Of a stretch of DNA of 64,000 nucleotides, positions 10,401-21,919 are shown piece after piece. The notes under the pieces were generated by a model, which saw nothing but the letters and a program-made list of their open reading frames with translations, was not told the origin of the DNA and did no database searches. This DNA is from Aricia agestis (lineage: Eukaryota > Arthropoda > Insecta > Lepidoptera > Lycaenidae): positions 1,178,001 through 1,242,000 of the forward strand of contig NC_056408.1 of assembly GCF_905147365.1 (NCBI RefSeq). The letters run 5' to 3'. Each line of letters opens with the position of its first letter. Within the stretch, counting starts at the first letter, position 1. The position numbers and the translations under genes were made by a program.

Positions 10401-13400
10401 CAACCTGTCAAAATTCTTTCAATACCAGGTCGACCCGGATTAAGGATGTGTGACTGCCAGAGTTTGACAGCTCAGTTTTTAGCTACATTATAATTTTTCC
10501 CAGATTCTAAGGGGGATATTAGATTATCATATATATTGGATCCGAGATCATTGAGTCAATGATATTGGATAATGTAATATAGACATGATTCATTTCTACC
10601 TTGATCATAGATTTTTGACATTTGCTGAGAGATAGGATCCAATACGGTCATAGAAATAGGTGTTGCCAGTTATTTAATATGAAAAGGAGTTTTTAATTTC
10701 TTGTTCGTTAATATGTTTCAAATAATGTAATGTAATTATTTTTCTAATTATATACTTGGATAATCTTGCTGAAATAACAAAAAACAAGCCATATTAAAAA
10801 TGACGATGTCTTTTGACAAATCGAATTCTCTGAGATCTAGTAACCCTGACGTCGTTAGCGCTCTCTATTGGCTATTGAAACCACATATGACGTAAAATAG
10901 GATCAATGAAATATGAAAATGTAATACGCAGATATGATCAAATGATCATATATATTGGATCCTATATATGATCATAGAAATGATCCAATATAAATGATAA
11001 TGTAATACCCCCCTAAGTGGAATTTCATAGTAAAAATAATTCATAGTAAAAATTACATAGTAAGTATATTAAATATTCTTTATTTTTTTCTACCTTTATG
11101 TCTGCCTAAATATAAAAATAAATGTGGTACAGAACTTTTAAGAAAAAGTATCTAGCTTATGATTTAAACAATTTTCTGATTTATTTTTTAAATAAAACAA
11201 TATTTGATTCTCAAATTGTATAAGTATTATTTACACTTCAGTAGTCAGTACTTATATTAGGTATAAGATAAAAATAAAACTTCAGATGCCACTATACATT
11301 TTATTTACACAACAGTTGTTTAAATTTTTTTATTTTTACATTTTAATTTTTTATAAAACCTAACGAGGTAATGACATTCTTAAGAAGATCCTTCCTTCTT
11401 CTTTTTAATTGCAATGAGTTTTTTTAAGATTAAATATAAGTATTTAAATACGCCGTTTTGAGTGGGAAAGAGGTGAGGTGGTGTTGGTCCATGGTGTCCG
11501 GATTCCAGACCATCGACTGCGGAGTGTGTTATTAATCGCGTCCGGAATCCGGGCCGTCGACACGATAAGTGTATTGTGTTTTGAAATGGATAAACCATCA
11601 TAATATCGTCCCCATTATGTCAAAATTAAATAACTGACAAAACCAAAGTTCAACTAAAGTTTTTCTGATTTTTTTCATCTACTGTACTGAAAGACTGACA
11701 AATTATATTATGACCAGCAAATCTTCACCTTAAAAAGTTAAGTACGTAAGTTATGAAAAGGTATAATAAAAACTTTGGTTTTGTCAGTTATTTAATTTTG
11801 AGACAATGAGGTAAATGAAAACTGAATGTATCCTATGTCCTTTAACTCAAAGTATGTCCATAACAAATTTCAGAAAAATCAGTTCTGTAGGTTGGATATG
11901 AAGAGGTAATAGACAGACACTGTCACATTTATACTATAATATATTGTGTTGATAAGAATGATAAGGTGTAGCTGGCTCAACTAAAGCATGTTATTAATAC
12001 TACAGGAGAAAAGAAGTCATGAAGAAACAAAACATAAGATGAGAGAGTTACAAAGTAAGATGGAATCATTGGACGAGGAGAGAATACTTGCAGAGCAGGA
12101 GAGAGATATAGTGAAAGAGAAAGTGAACGAAGAGAGATCAAGATGCAGCATTCTGGAGAGACAGCTGTGTGATTCACAGAACCAAGTCGGAGAACTGTTG
12201 AAGAAATGTGTAAGTTAAAGTGGAACAGTTTCTTGGACATTCTATCATCATGATGCATATGTGTCGCAATGAATTGGTTAAATCTGCTGTTTGATTGTAT
12301 GACTATCGAATTGAATGAATTAAACTATTATTAATTAAAAAACTAAAGGTTAACTTTTCAAATCTTAAGCTAAGTACTCACATAAGGTTTTGTTCGATAG
12401 TTTTACTCCAAATCGAGCAATAACCACCGTGTGGACCGCAAAACTGACAGCTTGAAGGCTCGCTTCAAGCCGGCTCGATGGAATTAAATGTCATTTCCTT
12501 CGATTCGGAGTAAAACTATCGAGCAAAACCGTATGTGATTACTTAGCATTAGACTGTAAATTAGATGGTTTCATTCAATGAATTTGCTAGTCATTCAATA
12601 GTTCATAGTTACAAAAAGCAGATAAAATTAGATTACTACTATATATGTGTATAATGTATATGTCGTAGGATGATTTGATAAATCGAACTTTCGCGAAAAT
12701 TATAATTAGATAATGCTGTTTATATTTTTTAATTTTTCATAAAAAAGTTAGGTTTTTTGCGAAAACGCGAGTTGCCTCAGTAACATTGCACATTCTTAAC
12801 GCTGATTGGCTTGATTTTTGCTTACTGGCTAACTCTTATTCTGATTGGTTACTACTGGTTACTTTTTCTATATGTATCTTTGAGGTATTACACCATAGAA
12901 TTATAAAGAGTAAGAGAAAAGTAAAGTTCCTATGAAGAGGCATTTTCATTTCTTGAAAATGCCTCTTCATAGGAACTTTACTTTTTATTTAACCTTTTTC
13001 TTATCTTAACCATAACTTAAGAATTAGTTTCTGGATATGTTGAACTTTCATGACTAGTTTCACGTCTTGTATCAGTCATTTTGTATTTTTTCAAGTCCAA
13101 TTTTAAACACATTAAAAATATCAAAAACTCGCTTACAAAAACGACCACAAAAAAGAAGAACGCGTGACAATGAATTGACATTTAAAACGTCAAGTCTTCA
13201 ACCAATCAGAGAAGAGGTTGTTGTGGTGCGCTTAAACCGACCAATCAGTGATTTTTTTCGATAATAACCAACGATTCGTTTCGCAATCTTACTAAGGCGA
13301 CGAGCGTTTTCGCGAAAACACGACTTTTTGTCAGTAAGGATGTAATCACCATCCTTACTGACAAAAAGTCGTGAAAAATGTAATCACCATTGTCTAATTA

Positions 13401-16400
13401 TCCATGTTTTCGCGAAGTCCCTAGAATTTTCGCGATAATCCGATTTATCAAATCAACCTACGACATATATACTATAATAACAGCTCCCACACCGGTTTCG
13501 GTGACGGTGGCCGTTTCATTGAAACCAGGCCAGCTACGCAGGAGTAATTTTATAGTGCGCAGTACACAAGAGCACTCTCTATTCCTATTTTTTACTCTCA
13601 TAAACCAGTGGGACGGAAGACCGACACGACCGGTGAGAGATCAGGCGCAGGACCGACTTTTTTACATGCCCATCCGACGCATGGATCATCTTACTTGTCA
13701 GACAATCGGGTGATCAGCCTGCATTGTCCTAACCAAACTTGGAAATAACATGTTTCCAACGCGGGAATCGAACCCACGACCTCCGAGTCAAGAGCCGCGC
13801 TCTATACCACTAGACCACGGAGGCGTTCAGATATACTATAATATGAGTCAATACTATAATCAAATATACTATAATATGAGTTATATGAATATTATATAAA
13901 TAACTGGTATATAATATGTTGCAGTAGTTATTATAGTTGTTGGAACTCTCAACAAATAAGTGACTCCAATCAAATATCAGCCAATAATTGTGTAACATCC
14001 ACTTGCTTGTATCATATTCCTAAGCAAATAAAATGATTTTGATTGATTGATAGCTGTTAATACAATGCCCTAAGGTCTTTCGTACAGAGATTGTTCTAAA
14101 AACTATCCTATTTCATTTCTTGGTGTTCAAAGTGTATAAAGTCCCAAATATCATCTAAATTAGTTCAGACATTTAAAGAAGTACACTTTTGTTGTATTCA
14201 TAATTTTAGTATGAAAGTATTTTAATAATAAAACTTTCAGGATATCCTCGACAACGAAGCAAAGACGCTCCGGAAGCACCTGGAGCTGCAGAAGACGGAG
14301 CTAAAAAGCCACTACCAGCAGCAAGTCGAGGAAGCCGTGCTGGGCAAGCTGCAGGAGTTCCAGCACCAGCTGGACCTGGCACAGCGGGACATGGACGAGG
14401 CTGCCAGGGTGAGGGAGGCAGCGGTGGTCGACGGATATAACAAGCAGATTGCACGGATTGAGGAGCAGTAAGTTTTGCATTTTTGTTTTATATGTACTAT
14501 CAGAGAAGTTAATTCCTAGGCGGACCTAAGTAAGGTCGCGTTAAGTCAAACCCAGCCGACCGATCACAGCTAATATTGAATTGACATAAGCCGCCCTCAC
14601 GACGTAGGTCCGTCAACTGCCTAGGAATCAATTTCCTCGATGGAACATTAGTTAGGCCTGAGAATAGGTTTTGTCTACTTATTATATTGATACTAGAAAT
14701 AATTTATATGGCAAAACAACGTTATTATATAAAGTGGCAAATAGTAAATTAACTTGAAGTTAGCCATATTTTTCATATACTAAACACATAGACTAATGTC
14801 TGTTGGAGATTTAATTGGTTAAAGTTTAAACTATACTCCATCATATTAAAACAAATACAATATATTTTGTACTTCTAGACACAGATTGGAAGTGAACGTT
14901 TTAGAAGAGAAACAGAGAGAAGAGATCAAACTGTACCGCCTGCAGCTCGCCCAGGCCAGCGAGAAGATCGCGCTTCTGGAGGTGAGCCACTGCCCACTAA
15001 GCAGTTGATGCAGCCAATGTATTTTTACTGTCACAACAATATGTTGTCCATACTAATATAATAGAGGCTAAAGTGTGTCTGTCTATCTGTGAGGTCACAG
15101 AGAGACTTCACACCCAAATCGCTGAACCGATTTTTACTTTAATAAAAAAAACAATAATATTATCATTTCTTTTCGGTTGTCTTATTTACTTTCTTTTTAT
15201 GAAATAAGGGGGCAAACGAGCAAACGGGTCACCTGATGGAAAGCAACTTCCGTCGCCCATGGACACTCGCAGCATCAGAAGAGCTGCAGGTGCGTTGCCG
15301 GCCTTTTAAGGGGTAATAGGGGAGGGTAGGGAAGGGAATAGGGGAGGGTAAGGAAGGGAATAGGGGAGGGTACGGAAGGAAATAGGGGAGGGTAGGGAAA
15401 GGAAAAGGGTAGGGGATTGGGCCTCCGGTAAACTCACTCACTCGGCGAAACACAGCGGAAGCGCTGTTTCACGCCGGTTTTCTGTGAGGACGTGGTATTT
15501 CTCCGGTCGAGCCAGCCCATTCGTGCCGAAGCATGGCTCTCCCACGTCGACAACTTACCAAGAAATTGGTTATTGTGTTGCAGAGTAAAGTGGAGTCGTG
15601 GAAGAAACGCCGCGGCGAGATGGCGGCGCAGCTACACGGCGTCATGCAGGCGCAGTGGACGCAGGCGCTGCGTATACTCACGCGCCCGCAACAACACGAC
15701 ACTGCTGACTCGCACGCTACGCAGCACGGGAAGTTTGCGCAACACGGGCAATATGCGCAACACGGGAACACTGCGCAACACGGACAGTTTGCGCAGCACG
15801 GGCAATATGCGCAACACGGGAACTCTGCGCAACACGGACAGTCTGCGCATGCGCAGCACGGGCAATATGCGCACACCGCGCAAAACGCGTATGCACAGGC
15901 TCGACAGCTGGCGCAGGATAACCGATATCTAGACTCGACTCATGACACAGGTAAAATATATTGACTATTGTATACAGTCATGCGAAAATATTTTTTTAGA
16001 AAATAATAATATGATTATATATAACTATTCACAATATAATATAAATATATAAATAATCATTGACATATTATTGTAAGCAACCAATAAAAGGTGATGAGTG
16101 TGTAATGTGTATGCTTGACGCTATTTCATGCTAAAACTATTTAATGCAATTTAATAATCTAATCTTAAGGGTATACAACTATACAGTATACTTTTATCCC
16201 GAATAAGCACTTGCTATATACCAGCTTTAGGCTGCGTTTCCATCAGAGCTGAGCCGAGCTGTGTTGCGAGGAATTTGTTTTTGAGAACCAATAGCATCGC
16301 CGCGCTGAGCGATGTCATGGCAAAGTCATATCAATGAAGCGATTCTATTGGTTTTCAAGAACACATTCCTCGCAATTCAGCTCTGCTCAGCTCTGGTGGG

Positions 16401-16896
16401 AAGGGCAGCCTAAAACCTTAACATCATGTCGTTAGCGGCGACCGGTGCATTTCCTGAGTTCGAGCTGAGCTCCGCGCTGTCCGTCGACCGAGACAGCGAC
16501 ACCGATCTACAGCGGTACATACGACAGGTATGTATTTATAGGTACTGCTATAAAGTGAATATGTTCTTTGCACCCGACTGTGCAGACCGAGTCAATCATC
16601 AAAGTATACGGTTTCTGCAAGTTCACATTTAAACAGCAACTAACAAGTAACTGCTTAAAGCGCATGGCCTACTGGAAACATCCTAGTATTTTCAGATTGG
16701 GTTGCACCAACTAACTTTAATTATGACTGTAACTACAATGCAAATGTCAAATCTTTGGTTAAAGCTTCTAACGAAGAAACCGAGTTTCTCGCCGTTGGAG
16801 ACGAGTCCCGAGAAAGCAGGTGTCGAGGAGCCGACAAGTGACCGCAACGACCGCCGGGCGCGCCGCAACACCGCCAAACCGCCATGGAAGGCGTGA
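7429..16896 (+). CDS. Cnb: Centrobin-like centriolar coiled-coil protein (nine exons)
   Basis: Centrobin is a centriole-associated coiled-coil protein that marks daughter centrioles and supports centriole elongation and cilium formation. Exons by GT/AG and phase: 7429-8556, 8717-8950, 10107-10361, 12006-12209, 14241-14467, 14879-14981, 15584-15950, 16436-16527, and 16696 (or 16765)-16896 with a TGA stop. This gives 936 or 913 residues; human centrobin is about 900. A GTG at 7426 precedes the ATG at 7429 in the same frame and is not used here. Identity rests on exon 2 (C-E-x-x-I-Q-x-L-Q, then L-A-V-A, then K-D-T-x-I), which matches vertebrate centrobin, and on exon 7 (L-x-x-V-M-Q-A-Q-W, against M-L-Q-A-H-W). 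Residues 1-376 are polar and low-complexity, with a basic patch RRRRRKVRK; about 377-750 is coiled coil. Residues about 763-820 are an AQHGxx repeat. The exon 8 acceptor is weak. Confidence 0.83.
9192..10068 (-). mobile_element. Minus-strand Helitron in centrobin intron 2
   Basis: Read on the minus strand it starts TCTATACATATTATAAAACA and ends GACGAAGTCGCGGGCAACAGCTAG followed by T, split here as GACGAAGTCGCGGGC and AACAGCTAG. The 3' end can form the usual terminal hairpin. No helicase coding is present. It contains a perfect 23-bp inverted repeat at 9743-9791. A partial Helitron-like end also lies just before it (about 9094-9120). Confidence 0.7.
9743..9791. repeat. Perfect hairpin, 23-bp arms, 3-nt loop
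   Basis: TCTGTAGACCTTTTCAATGT continues to GTA, then a TTG loop, then the exact inverted arm. It is inside the minus-strand Helitron in centrobin intron 2. Confidence 0.8.
10511..11013. mobile_element. 503-bp MITE with TAA duplication in centrobin intron 3
   Basis: The inverted ends are GGGGGATATTAGATTATCAT and, inverted from the right, GGGGGTATTACATTATCATT. TAA flanks both sides (10508-10510 and 11014-11016). The interior repeats GATC-rich words such as ATATATTGGATCC. No coding is present. Confidence 0.7.
11618..11806. mobile_element. MITE with 30-bp inverted ends in centrobin intron 3
   Basis: The left side TCAAAATTAAATAACTGACA then AAACCAAAGTT is matched inverted on the right by AACTTTGGTTT then TGTCAGTTATTTAATTTTGA. 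Confidence 0.7.
12369..12547. mobile_element. 179-bp MITE in centrobin intron 4
   Basis: The ends GCTAAGTACTCACATAAGGT and inverted GCTAAGTAATCACATACGGT are followed on both arms by TTTGCTCGATAGTTTTACTCC-type sequence (one base differs on the left). Non-coding. Confidence 0.7.
12917..12985. repeat. Perfect hairpin, 32-bp arms, 5-nt loop
   Basis: AAAAGTAAAGTTCCTATGAA continues through GAGGCATTTTCA, then loop TTTCT, then the exact inverted arm. Its size and pairing resemble a small-RNA precursor, but it sits inside a TIR element, which is the simpler explanation. Confidence 0.8.
13319..13373. repeat. Perfect hairpin, 24-bp arms, 7-nt loop
   Basis: CACGACTTTTTGTCAGTAAG then GATG is matched exactly inverted after the loop TAATCAC. 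It lies within the 803-bp TIR element. Confidence 0.8.
13600..13825 (-). mobile_element. tRNA-headed SINE, minus strand
   Basis: On the minus strand the head reads GCCTCCGTGGTCTAGTGG (A box) to GGTTCGATTCC (B box). The body then reads TTTCCAAGTTTGGTTAGGAC, AATGCAGGCTGATCACC and AAGTAAGATGATCC, which I recognise as a common lepidopteran SINE. The head's acceptor and anticodon stems pair poorly, so it is not a working tRNA. It is intronic to centrobin and antisense to it. Confidence 0.75.
14500..14640. mobile_element. MITE family D, intact copy
   Basis: The inverted ends are GAAGTTAATTCCTAGGCGGA and, inverted from the right, GAGGAAATTGATTCCTAGGC. It also carries inner pairs with GTCAATTCAATATTAGCTGT. 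The same family recurs at 38562-39058 (split by another repeat) and, as one arm only, at 41203. Centrobin intron 5. Confidence 0.65.
15190..15548 (-). repeat. GGCAAACGAGC dispersed repeat, copy 2
   Basis: A full copy with the T tract at left, an expanded array of GGGGAGGGTAGGGAA-like units (15315-15410) and the end CATGGCTCTCCCACGTC. It finishes only 35 bp before the first base of centrobin exon 7, so the acceptor's upstream context is largely repeat-derived. Confidence 0.75.
15719..15880 (+). repeat. In-frame 18-bp coding minisatellite (AQHGxx)n in centrobin exon 7
   Basis: The unit is GCGCAACACGGGCAATAT, coding A-Q-H-G-Q-Y. The last two residues vary in order KF, QY, NT, QF, QY, NS, QS, QY. 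That gives a higher-order 54-bp period of three units (xF-QY-Nx) that has been amplified as a block. Length changes would stay in frame. Confidence 0.85.
16228..16412. mobile_element. MITE ending 23 bp from the centrobin exon 8 acceptor
   Basis: The ends TAGGCTGCGTTTCCATCAGA and inverted TAGGCTGCCCTTCCCACCAG are followed by GAGCTGAGC-type arms. Non-coding. Confidence 0.7.
16694..16764. mobile_element. Partial GGGTTGCACCA MITE at the start of the last centrobin exon
   Basis: GATTGGGTTGCACCAACTAA matches the left end of the complete MITE at 60472-60602. Only one arm is present. It follows a good acceptor (TATTTTCAG, ending 16695) and is open in the centrobin frame for 23 codons. Confidence 0.6.
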
Positions 16897-18681
16897 CAAT
16901 GTTAACTCCCATGGAAATATGGGAAAGTCATAGAAATAGTCTTGGAAATGTGGAAGTATCATAGAATTGTGTGGGAGCCGTAGAGCAAACATGAACATTA
17001 GCTTTATTAATTAAATAATTACAGTGATTCACATAACGCGACATTGCCATGGTTAACATTTTAATGTCATCAAATGTCTTGTTTGAGTAACTGAAACATG
17101 TCTTCATAAACAGCAGGCTTTTTTACAGTTAACAGCAAATAACAAAAACTCTCGTTAGTCAACAGTCTCATAAAAATGTAAATTCGACAAATTTATATTT
17201 CTTATGAGAGTAGGCCACTTTACTTCCGCAGCCTCATGCACGCAATCAGTAGGGCTTCTATCGACGCTGCCGTCCATAGGATGCGGCCTATAATGGCCTA
17301 TATCAAGGACTATAGCTACCTACACTATAAATATACTATACTGTATCAGTTTCCTAACAAAAATGAGATCAAAAACGTTTCACACAACTCGTCTAACTTG
17401 CAACACCTCTTTTTGTCGTTAAAATACAGTCACAGAGTCTAACGATTGCCCAAATGAAACAAATAGTACAAATTCCTAATGAATTAACATTCCGTCCAGA
17501 TTACCTTAGGTTTGTTTCGATATTGTTACACGTTTCCCGGTGAAACTCGTTGTTCCTGATATACTAGTGACTATATTCTTAAGAGGTAAAACTGCAGTGC
17601 TCGGCCGAAAAGAATGCACGTAGACGTTACAATTTTAGTTATGTATCTCATCTATGCTTTACAAAGGATTGAATGCGGATTAAAGGCGTTTTCAAACTAT
17701 CCGATACCGGACCGAAAAAAACACTGAAGTATAAGAGCGACTGCGGACTTACAATTTCAAGTTGGCCACTAAATCTCATAGTTTACGTACTTAGTAGACT
17801 TATGAGAGCTCGCACATTGCATCCAACTAAATGTTGTCCAGTTAAATTGTGGAACTACCTTGGCAATGGGCATTGTCCAAAAAAAATCACATGTACTTTT
17901 CGTTAAAATAGGGTATTTTAAGAATATAAATTAAATAATTTTGAAATTCATTGGCTAGTTTTTTCTCAATAAATTTTTAAAGTTTCGCTCTGACGTCATC
18001 ATCGGCCGCCAATTGACCTCTGCATATGTTTTAAATTTCCTTTCAATCTTATTTATAATGGCTGTTTCGTCAAATGCAAGTTCTCATTATGTGAAAGCTG
18101 ATACGAGAAGCTTAAAAAAAGTTCGAAACGTAATGTTGGTCGAATTTATTGCTAATTTAACGCCATTGAAGGTCAAACAAAGGTTAAACGTATTTGTTCA
18201 AAAATATAAGTAACTAATGGGTATTTTTTTCGTTTATATACAGAAAAACGATCACTGACCTTATTCCTCGAAATGTTTTTGTAATGAGCAAAATTTAAAA
18301 AAAATGGACAATCCCCATTTAGTTGTACGATAGTCGACCAATTTGAAATTGTATATCTGCGGTGATGCGATGCGGCGGTCTGCGTTTTGCACGCACATCC
18401 TTAATATGTCTAAAACCCGATCTGTGATTTGGGGGCCTAACATGGCGTAACAAGCGGTAACAGCAAGCGCGATTTCGGTCCGGGTCCGTTGTAATTGTAA
18501 GGCTGTAGGATAATTAAAGTGCGGTTCGTCCAGTCGAGTCGATCCATTTGTTCCGAAGCATAGCTGCCCTAAGCTAATCTTTTTGCTCCTTTCGGCCAGG
18601 CGTTGTAGATTTAGAGTTTAGGTTTTTATATTTAAAGCAATATTTTTGCATTGGTCTTCTCTGAATTGTGGGATGAGTTAC
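16897..18681. other. Intergenic, downstream of centrobin
   Basis: Probably holds the centrobin 3' UTR; no single poly(A) signal stands out. From about 17698 to 18490 there may be a degraded TIR element, because ACCGGACCGAAA near the left is matched inverted by TTTCGGTCCGG on the right, but the arms align poorly. The open frames at 17673-17906 and 18013-18213 show no domain that I know. A fragment of the GGCAAACGAGC repeat (GTCGAGTCGATCC...CCGAAGCATAGC) lies at about 18528-18570. Confidence 0.4.
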
Positions 18682-19132
18682 AAAAAATCGGCCAAGTGCA
18701 AATCCGACTCGCGCACGAAGGGTTCCGTACCAATTATAGAGCAAAACTAGGCCAAAAATTGTGTTTTTTGTATGGAAGCCCCCCTTAATTTTTTATTTTA
18801 TTTTAGTATTGAAATTAAATTATAAAGTACACATATATAACTAAAGACTTTGAGAAAAATTCAAGTACCTACCTGTTGCCATTATTTTTATATAGAGCAA
18901 AAAAGGTGAAAAAAAATCACGTTTGTTGTATGGGAGCCCCCCTTAAATATTAATTTATTTTGTTATCAGTATTTGTTGTTATAGCAGCAACAGATATACA
19001 TAATCTGTGAAAATTTTTACTCTCAAGCTATTACCGTTCTTGAGTTAGGACAGACGGACTGGAGACAGACGGACAGACATCGAAGTCTCAGTAATAGGGT
19101 CCCGTTTTTACCCTTTGGGTACGGAACCCTAA
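18682..19132 (+). repeat. CGGCCAAGTGC dispersed repeat, full copy
   Basis: The best-preserved copy in the window. It runs from TCGGCCAAGTGCAAATCCGA through GAAGGGTTCCGTACC and GGTCCCGTTTTTACCCTTTG to GGGTACGGAACCCTAA. No coding and no clear target duplication; transposition class not determined. Confidence 0.7.
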
Positions 19133-20099
19133 CGAGTGGCCATTCTTGCATTTAGTGGTTATTTAGTGGTTATTTTTTGTCCTTGTTTAATAATTAAGTC
19201 AAGATATTTAAATGTTGCAAACATTCCCGCGTATACGTTTTATATTTTTGTACTATTTATTAATAAAATAAAAACAATATAAAATATAACGATTTATTAT
19301 TTATTAAGATAAATGCGAAATTAAAATATACATTATCAATAATCATGGCTGGATCTTTAATATATTACATTGAACACCATTCACTTTGCAACAACGCATA
19401 AATAATAAAGACAGACTATATCGTGCACTATTGCATGCATAAAATATCATTATTTTTGGTTAAGCAAGCAATTATATTATTATTTTAAGCAAATAATATA
19501 CAGCTGTTGAGAGTTGCAAAATGAACGGCTAGCACGAGTCAATGGGCGGCAAGACTCCGCAAAATATGTATCAGGGAATATAATTTTTTAATAATGATCC
19601 CCTTGCATTAAAATATTTACGCACCGTATAACTAATCAAGGTCCACAGACAACCAGACCATTTAAAGCTTTCTGCAAATATTTTCATTAATAAGGGGATC
19701 ACATGTCATAACTCATAACAATATTACAACCGTCTTCTTGCTTATAAACTTACAAGTATGTCTTGGATGCGCGTGGATGATATTGATAGAACATGGATAT
19801 AAAATCGATCTACAAGATCGACAATCGCTTTACAAGATAGCTGCGTCAGGTCTTGTTTTGGCAACGTGACAAAATGTAGGATCATATGAATTACATTTCC
19901 TGTTACATAATGTTCTATTCTAATGTACACTATATTATCGTATCTTACTGTGCATTCGTGTGCCCTAAAGATATAATGGCGACTAAAATGTATGTTTCTT
20001 AATTAAAAGACTACGCTATTTGTCCGCGAGTAAAGGAGACAAGAAGCGGAAGATCAATTATGGAGTTTCTGCATATTCCGTGACCTGCCGTGCTAGCAA

Positions 20100-20308
20100 T
20101 AGCATACGCCAACGAGATATCTCACTCTACACGTTTTATCGATGTTAACTGGTTTATCTCTTCATCTCTATTGACTCTAAAATGACATACCTTATTTCTC
20201 GTACGTCTGTCGTACGCATGTTAGCAAAAAAGAGATATATATCGGTATCGACAATATGACTACGCTCGAGAGTGAGATATCCACGAGATATCTCGTTGGC
20301 GTATGCTA
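20100..20308. mobile_element. 209-bp MITE with 24-bp perfect inverted ends
   Basis: TAGCATACGCCAACGAGATA then TCTC at left is matched exactly inverted at right (GAGA then TATCTCGTTGGCGTATGCTA). Non-coding. Confidence 0.8.
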
Positions 20309-21450
20309 GGGGGGCTGGTTTATAACTAATTATAACTTAAAGTAATAGTTTTTTGTATAATAATTATTAAATTAAGTTATTATTCTATTACTTCTACACT
20401 TATTGATTTATGATTTTTTCACAACTTTTTAGTCGCCAAGAAACATATTATAATATATTGCACCTACCCTACCTTAGCAGATCTACATAACATGCGTATA
20501 ACAATGATTCGTTTGAGTTGTCTCGATTCTATAAAATTCACTGGTGTACGGGCAAGTTTATAGAAAAGGTAACTTAATAAATATTAGTAAATACACTAAA
20601 CTCTATCATAGCAATAAGACTACAAAATTATGATTTAAAAAGTATAAAAAGGACGTATGGTGCACCAAAAATAAGTAAAAAAAATATTTTAAATACAGTG
20701 ATTAATCATTAAGTGCGGGTTAGATACATATTTTTGTTGTTTCAAATCATACAATATTCAAAATACATAACCAATTTTTTTTAGTGCATAGTCTTTTACA
20801 AGTTTTACTTTGAACTAAGTATATAAAATATATATTATTATATACCATGTATTATAAAAATCTCTTCTATCACAATCATAGTAACGTACTTATAAAGATA
20901 CGTTTCTTTCCACGCGTTTCTCAAACGCTCACCGAGCGAGAGGCACCAGTCAATAGTTGCGTCTCTTTCTAACATTCTACCAGATGCTTCTTCATTTTTA
21001 ATTTTTAAGTTTCTACAAAATATTTCTTTAACTTTTATATTTTGTAAATTATAAAATAAATAAAAAATAATACACTGTGGACTGTGGTGGTAGACAATAA
21101 GCTTTGTGCACCTCTTTTTACATGAAATAAGAATAATATTGTTGTTCAGAATTGAATATATGAACGTATTGTGATGCGCAACGTAACTAGGAACTAAATA
21201 CTGGCGTACAATAATGACTTACAAATATGGCATAATTAATAATTACTTTGGACATACGCATAATATACAAAATATCCCGTAAAATACCCTCAAAACTGTT
21301 GTCATGTTGGTGAATAGTTGAAAAATTGACATTGATAAAATTTATGGAAAAAGTAACGTTACAATTAATTTAACGACGAATAAACCACTCATTACATAAT
21401 CACAACACGACAATTTAATTTAACATTAGGCGGGAAGCGTAAGGCTCAAA

Positions 21451-21582
21451 TCACACCGAAATGGCAGCGCAGCGGCGACGGCCACGAGACTTTCCAAGTT
21501 TCTCAAGCGATACTACGTATACCAATAATGAAGATAAAGTTTAAAATCATATGACACTGAAAATGCTGCCATTTCGGTGTGA
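21451..21582. mobile_element. MITE with 18-bp perfect inverted ends
   Basis: TCACACCGAAATGGCAGC (21451-21468) is matched exactly inverted by GCTGCCATTTCGGTGTGA (21565-21582). It lies about 340 bp downstream of the WDR44 stop codon. Confidence 0.75.
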
Positions 21583-21919
21583 TTCGGGTCTAACGTGTTA
21601 GATTTGGATGACGTCACAAGGTTTTAGCGAACGTCAAGCGGCTAAGCGTGACGTCACAACGAGCTCGTTAGCTTGAATGACGACTGACGACTTAACTCGA
21701 AACGCACAACTAAGAGGCAACGAATAAGCGAGGCAAATAACTACCGTCTTGATTGAGCGCGGCAAACGTATCCCGAACAACCGACAACGCTCGGCTCGGG
21801 CCGCGGCACGCTCGGGCGAGGCAGCGCGTGCGTTCTTGACCGACCGAGGATTTGCCTCGCGAGGCTGCTCGCTCAATCAGTACGCGGCTATTCGCGACGG
21901 TCACATGACGTCACAGCGT

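Larger units (their letters stand above)
12662..13464. mobile_element. 803-bp TIR element with two internal perfect hairpins
   Basis: The terminal inverted repeats are GTCGTAGGATGATTTGATAA and inverted GTCGTAGGTTGATTTGATAA, followed by TTTTCGCGAAAATT-type sequence. The interior holds two perfect inverted repeats (12917-12985 and 13319-13373) and repeated TTTTCGCGA words. The short open frames inside show no known domain. It lies in centrobin intron 4. Confidence 0.65.
19133..21919 (-). other. Likely 3' UTR and downstream region of the WDR44 gene
   Basis: No gene is seen. Read on the minus strand, AATAAA signals occur near 19250-19300, so the WDR44 3' UTR could run as far as this, but a nearer end is possible. 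It includes a small palindrome (about 19597-19702, arms GATCCCCTTGCATTAA-like), a MITE (20100-20308) and another (21451-21582). TGACGTCA-like words occur near 21610-21655. Confidence 0.4.

Noticed and set aside
13752..13824. tRNA-like gene on the minus strand with good A and B boxes
   Set aside because: The acceptor and anticodon stems pair poorly and the sequence runs directly into a known SINE body, so it is called a SINE head.
15469..15932. Cysteine-rich minus-strand frame and other frames over the AQHG repeat
   Set aside because: They are shadows of the tandem repeat in centrobin exon 7. The sense frame splices in phase with its neighbours.
17698..18490. Possible 0.8-kb TIR element with two open frames
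   Set aside because: Only about 12 bases of the arms match well and there is no clear target duplication. Kept as a note in the intergenic entry.
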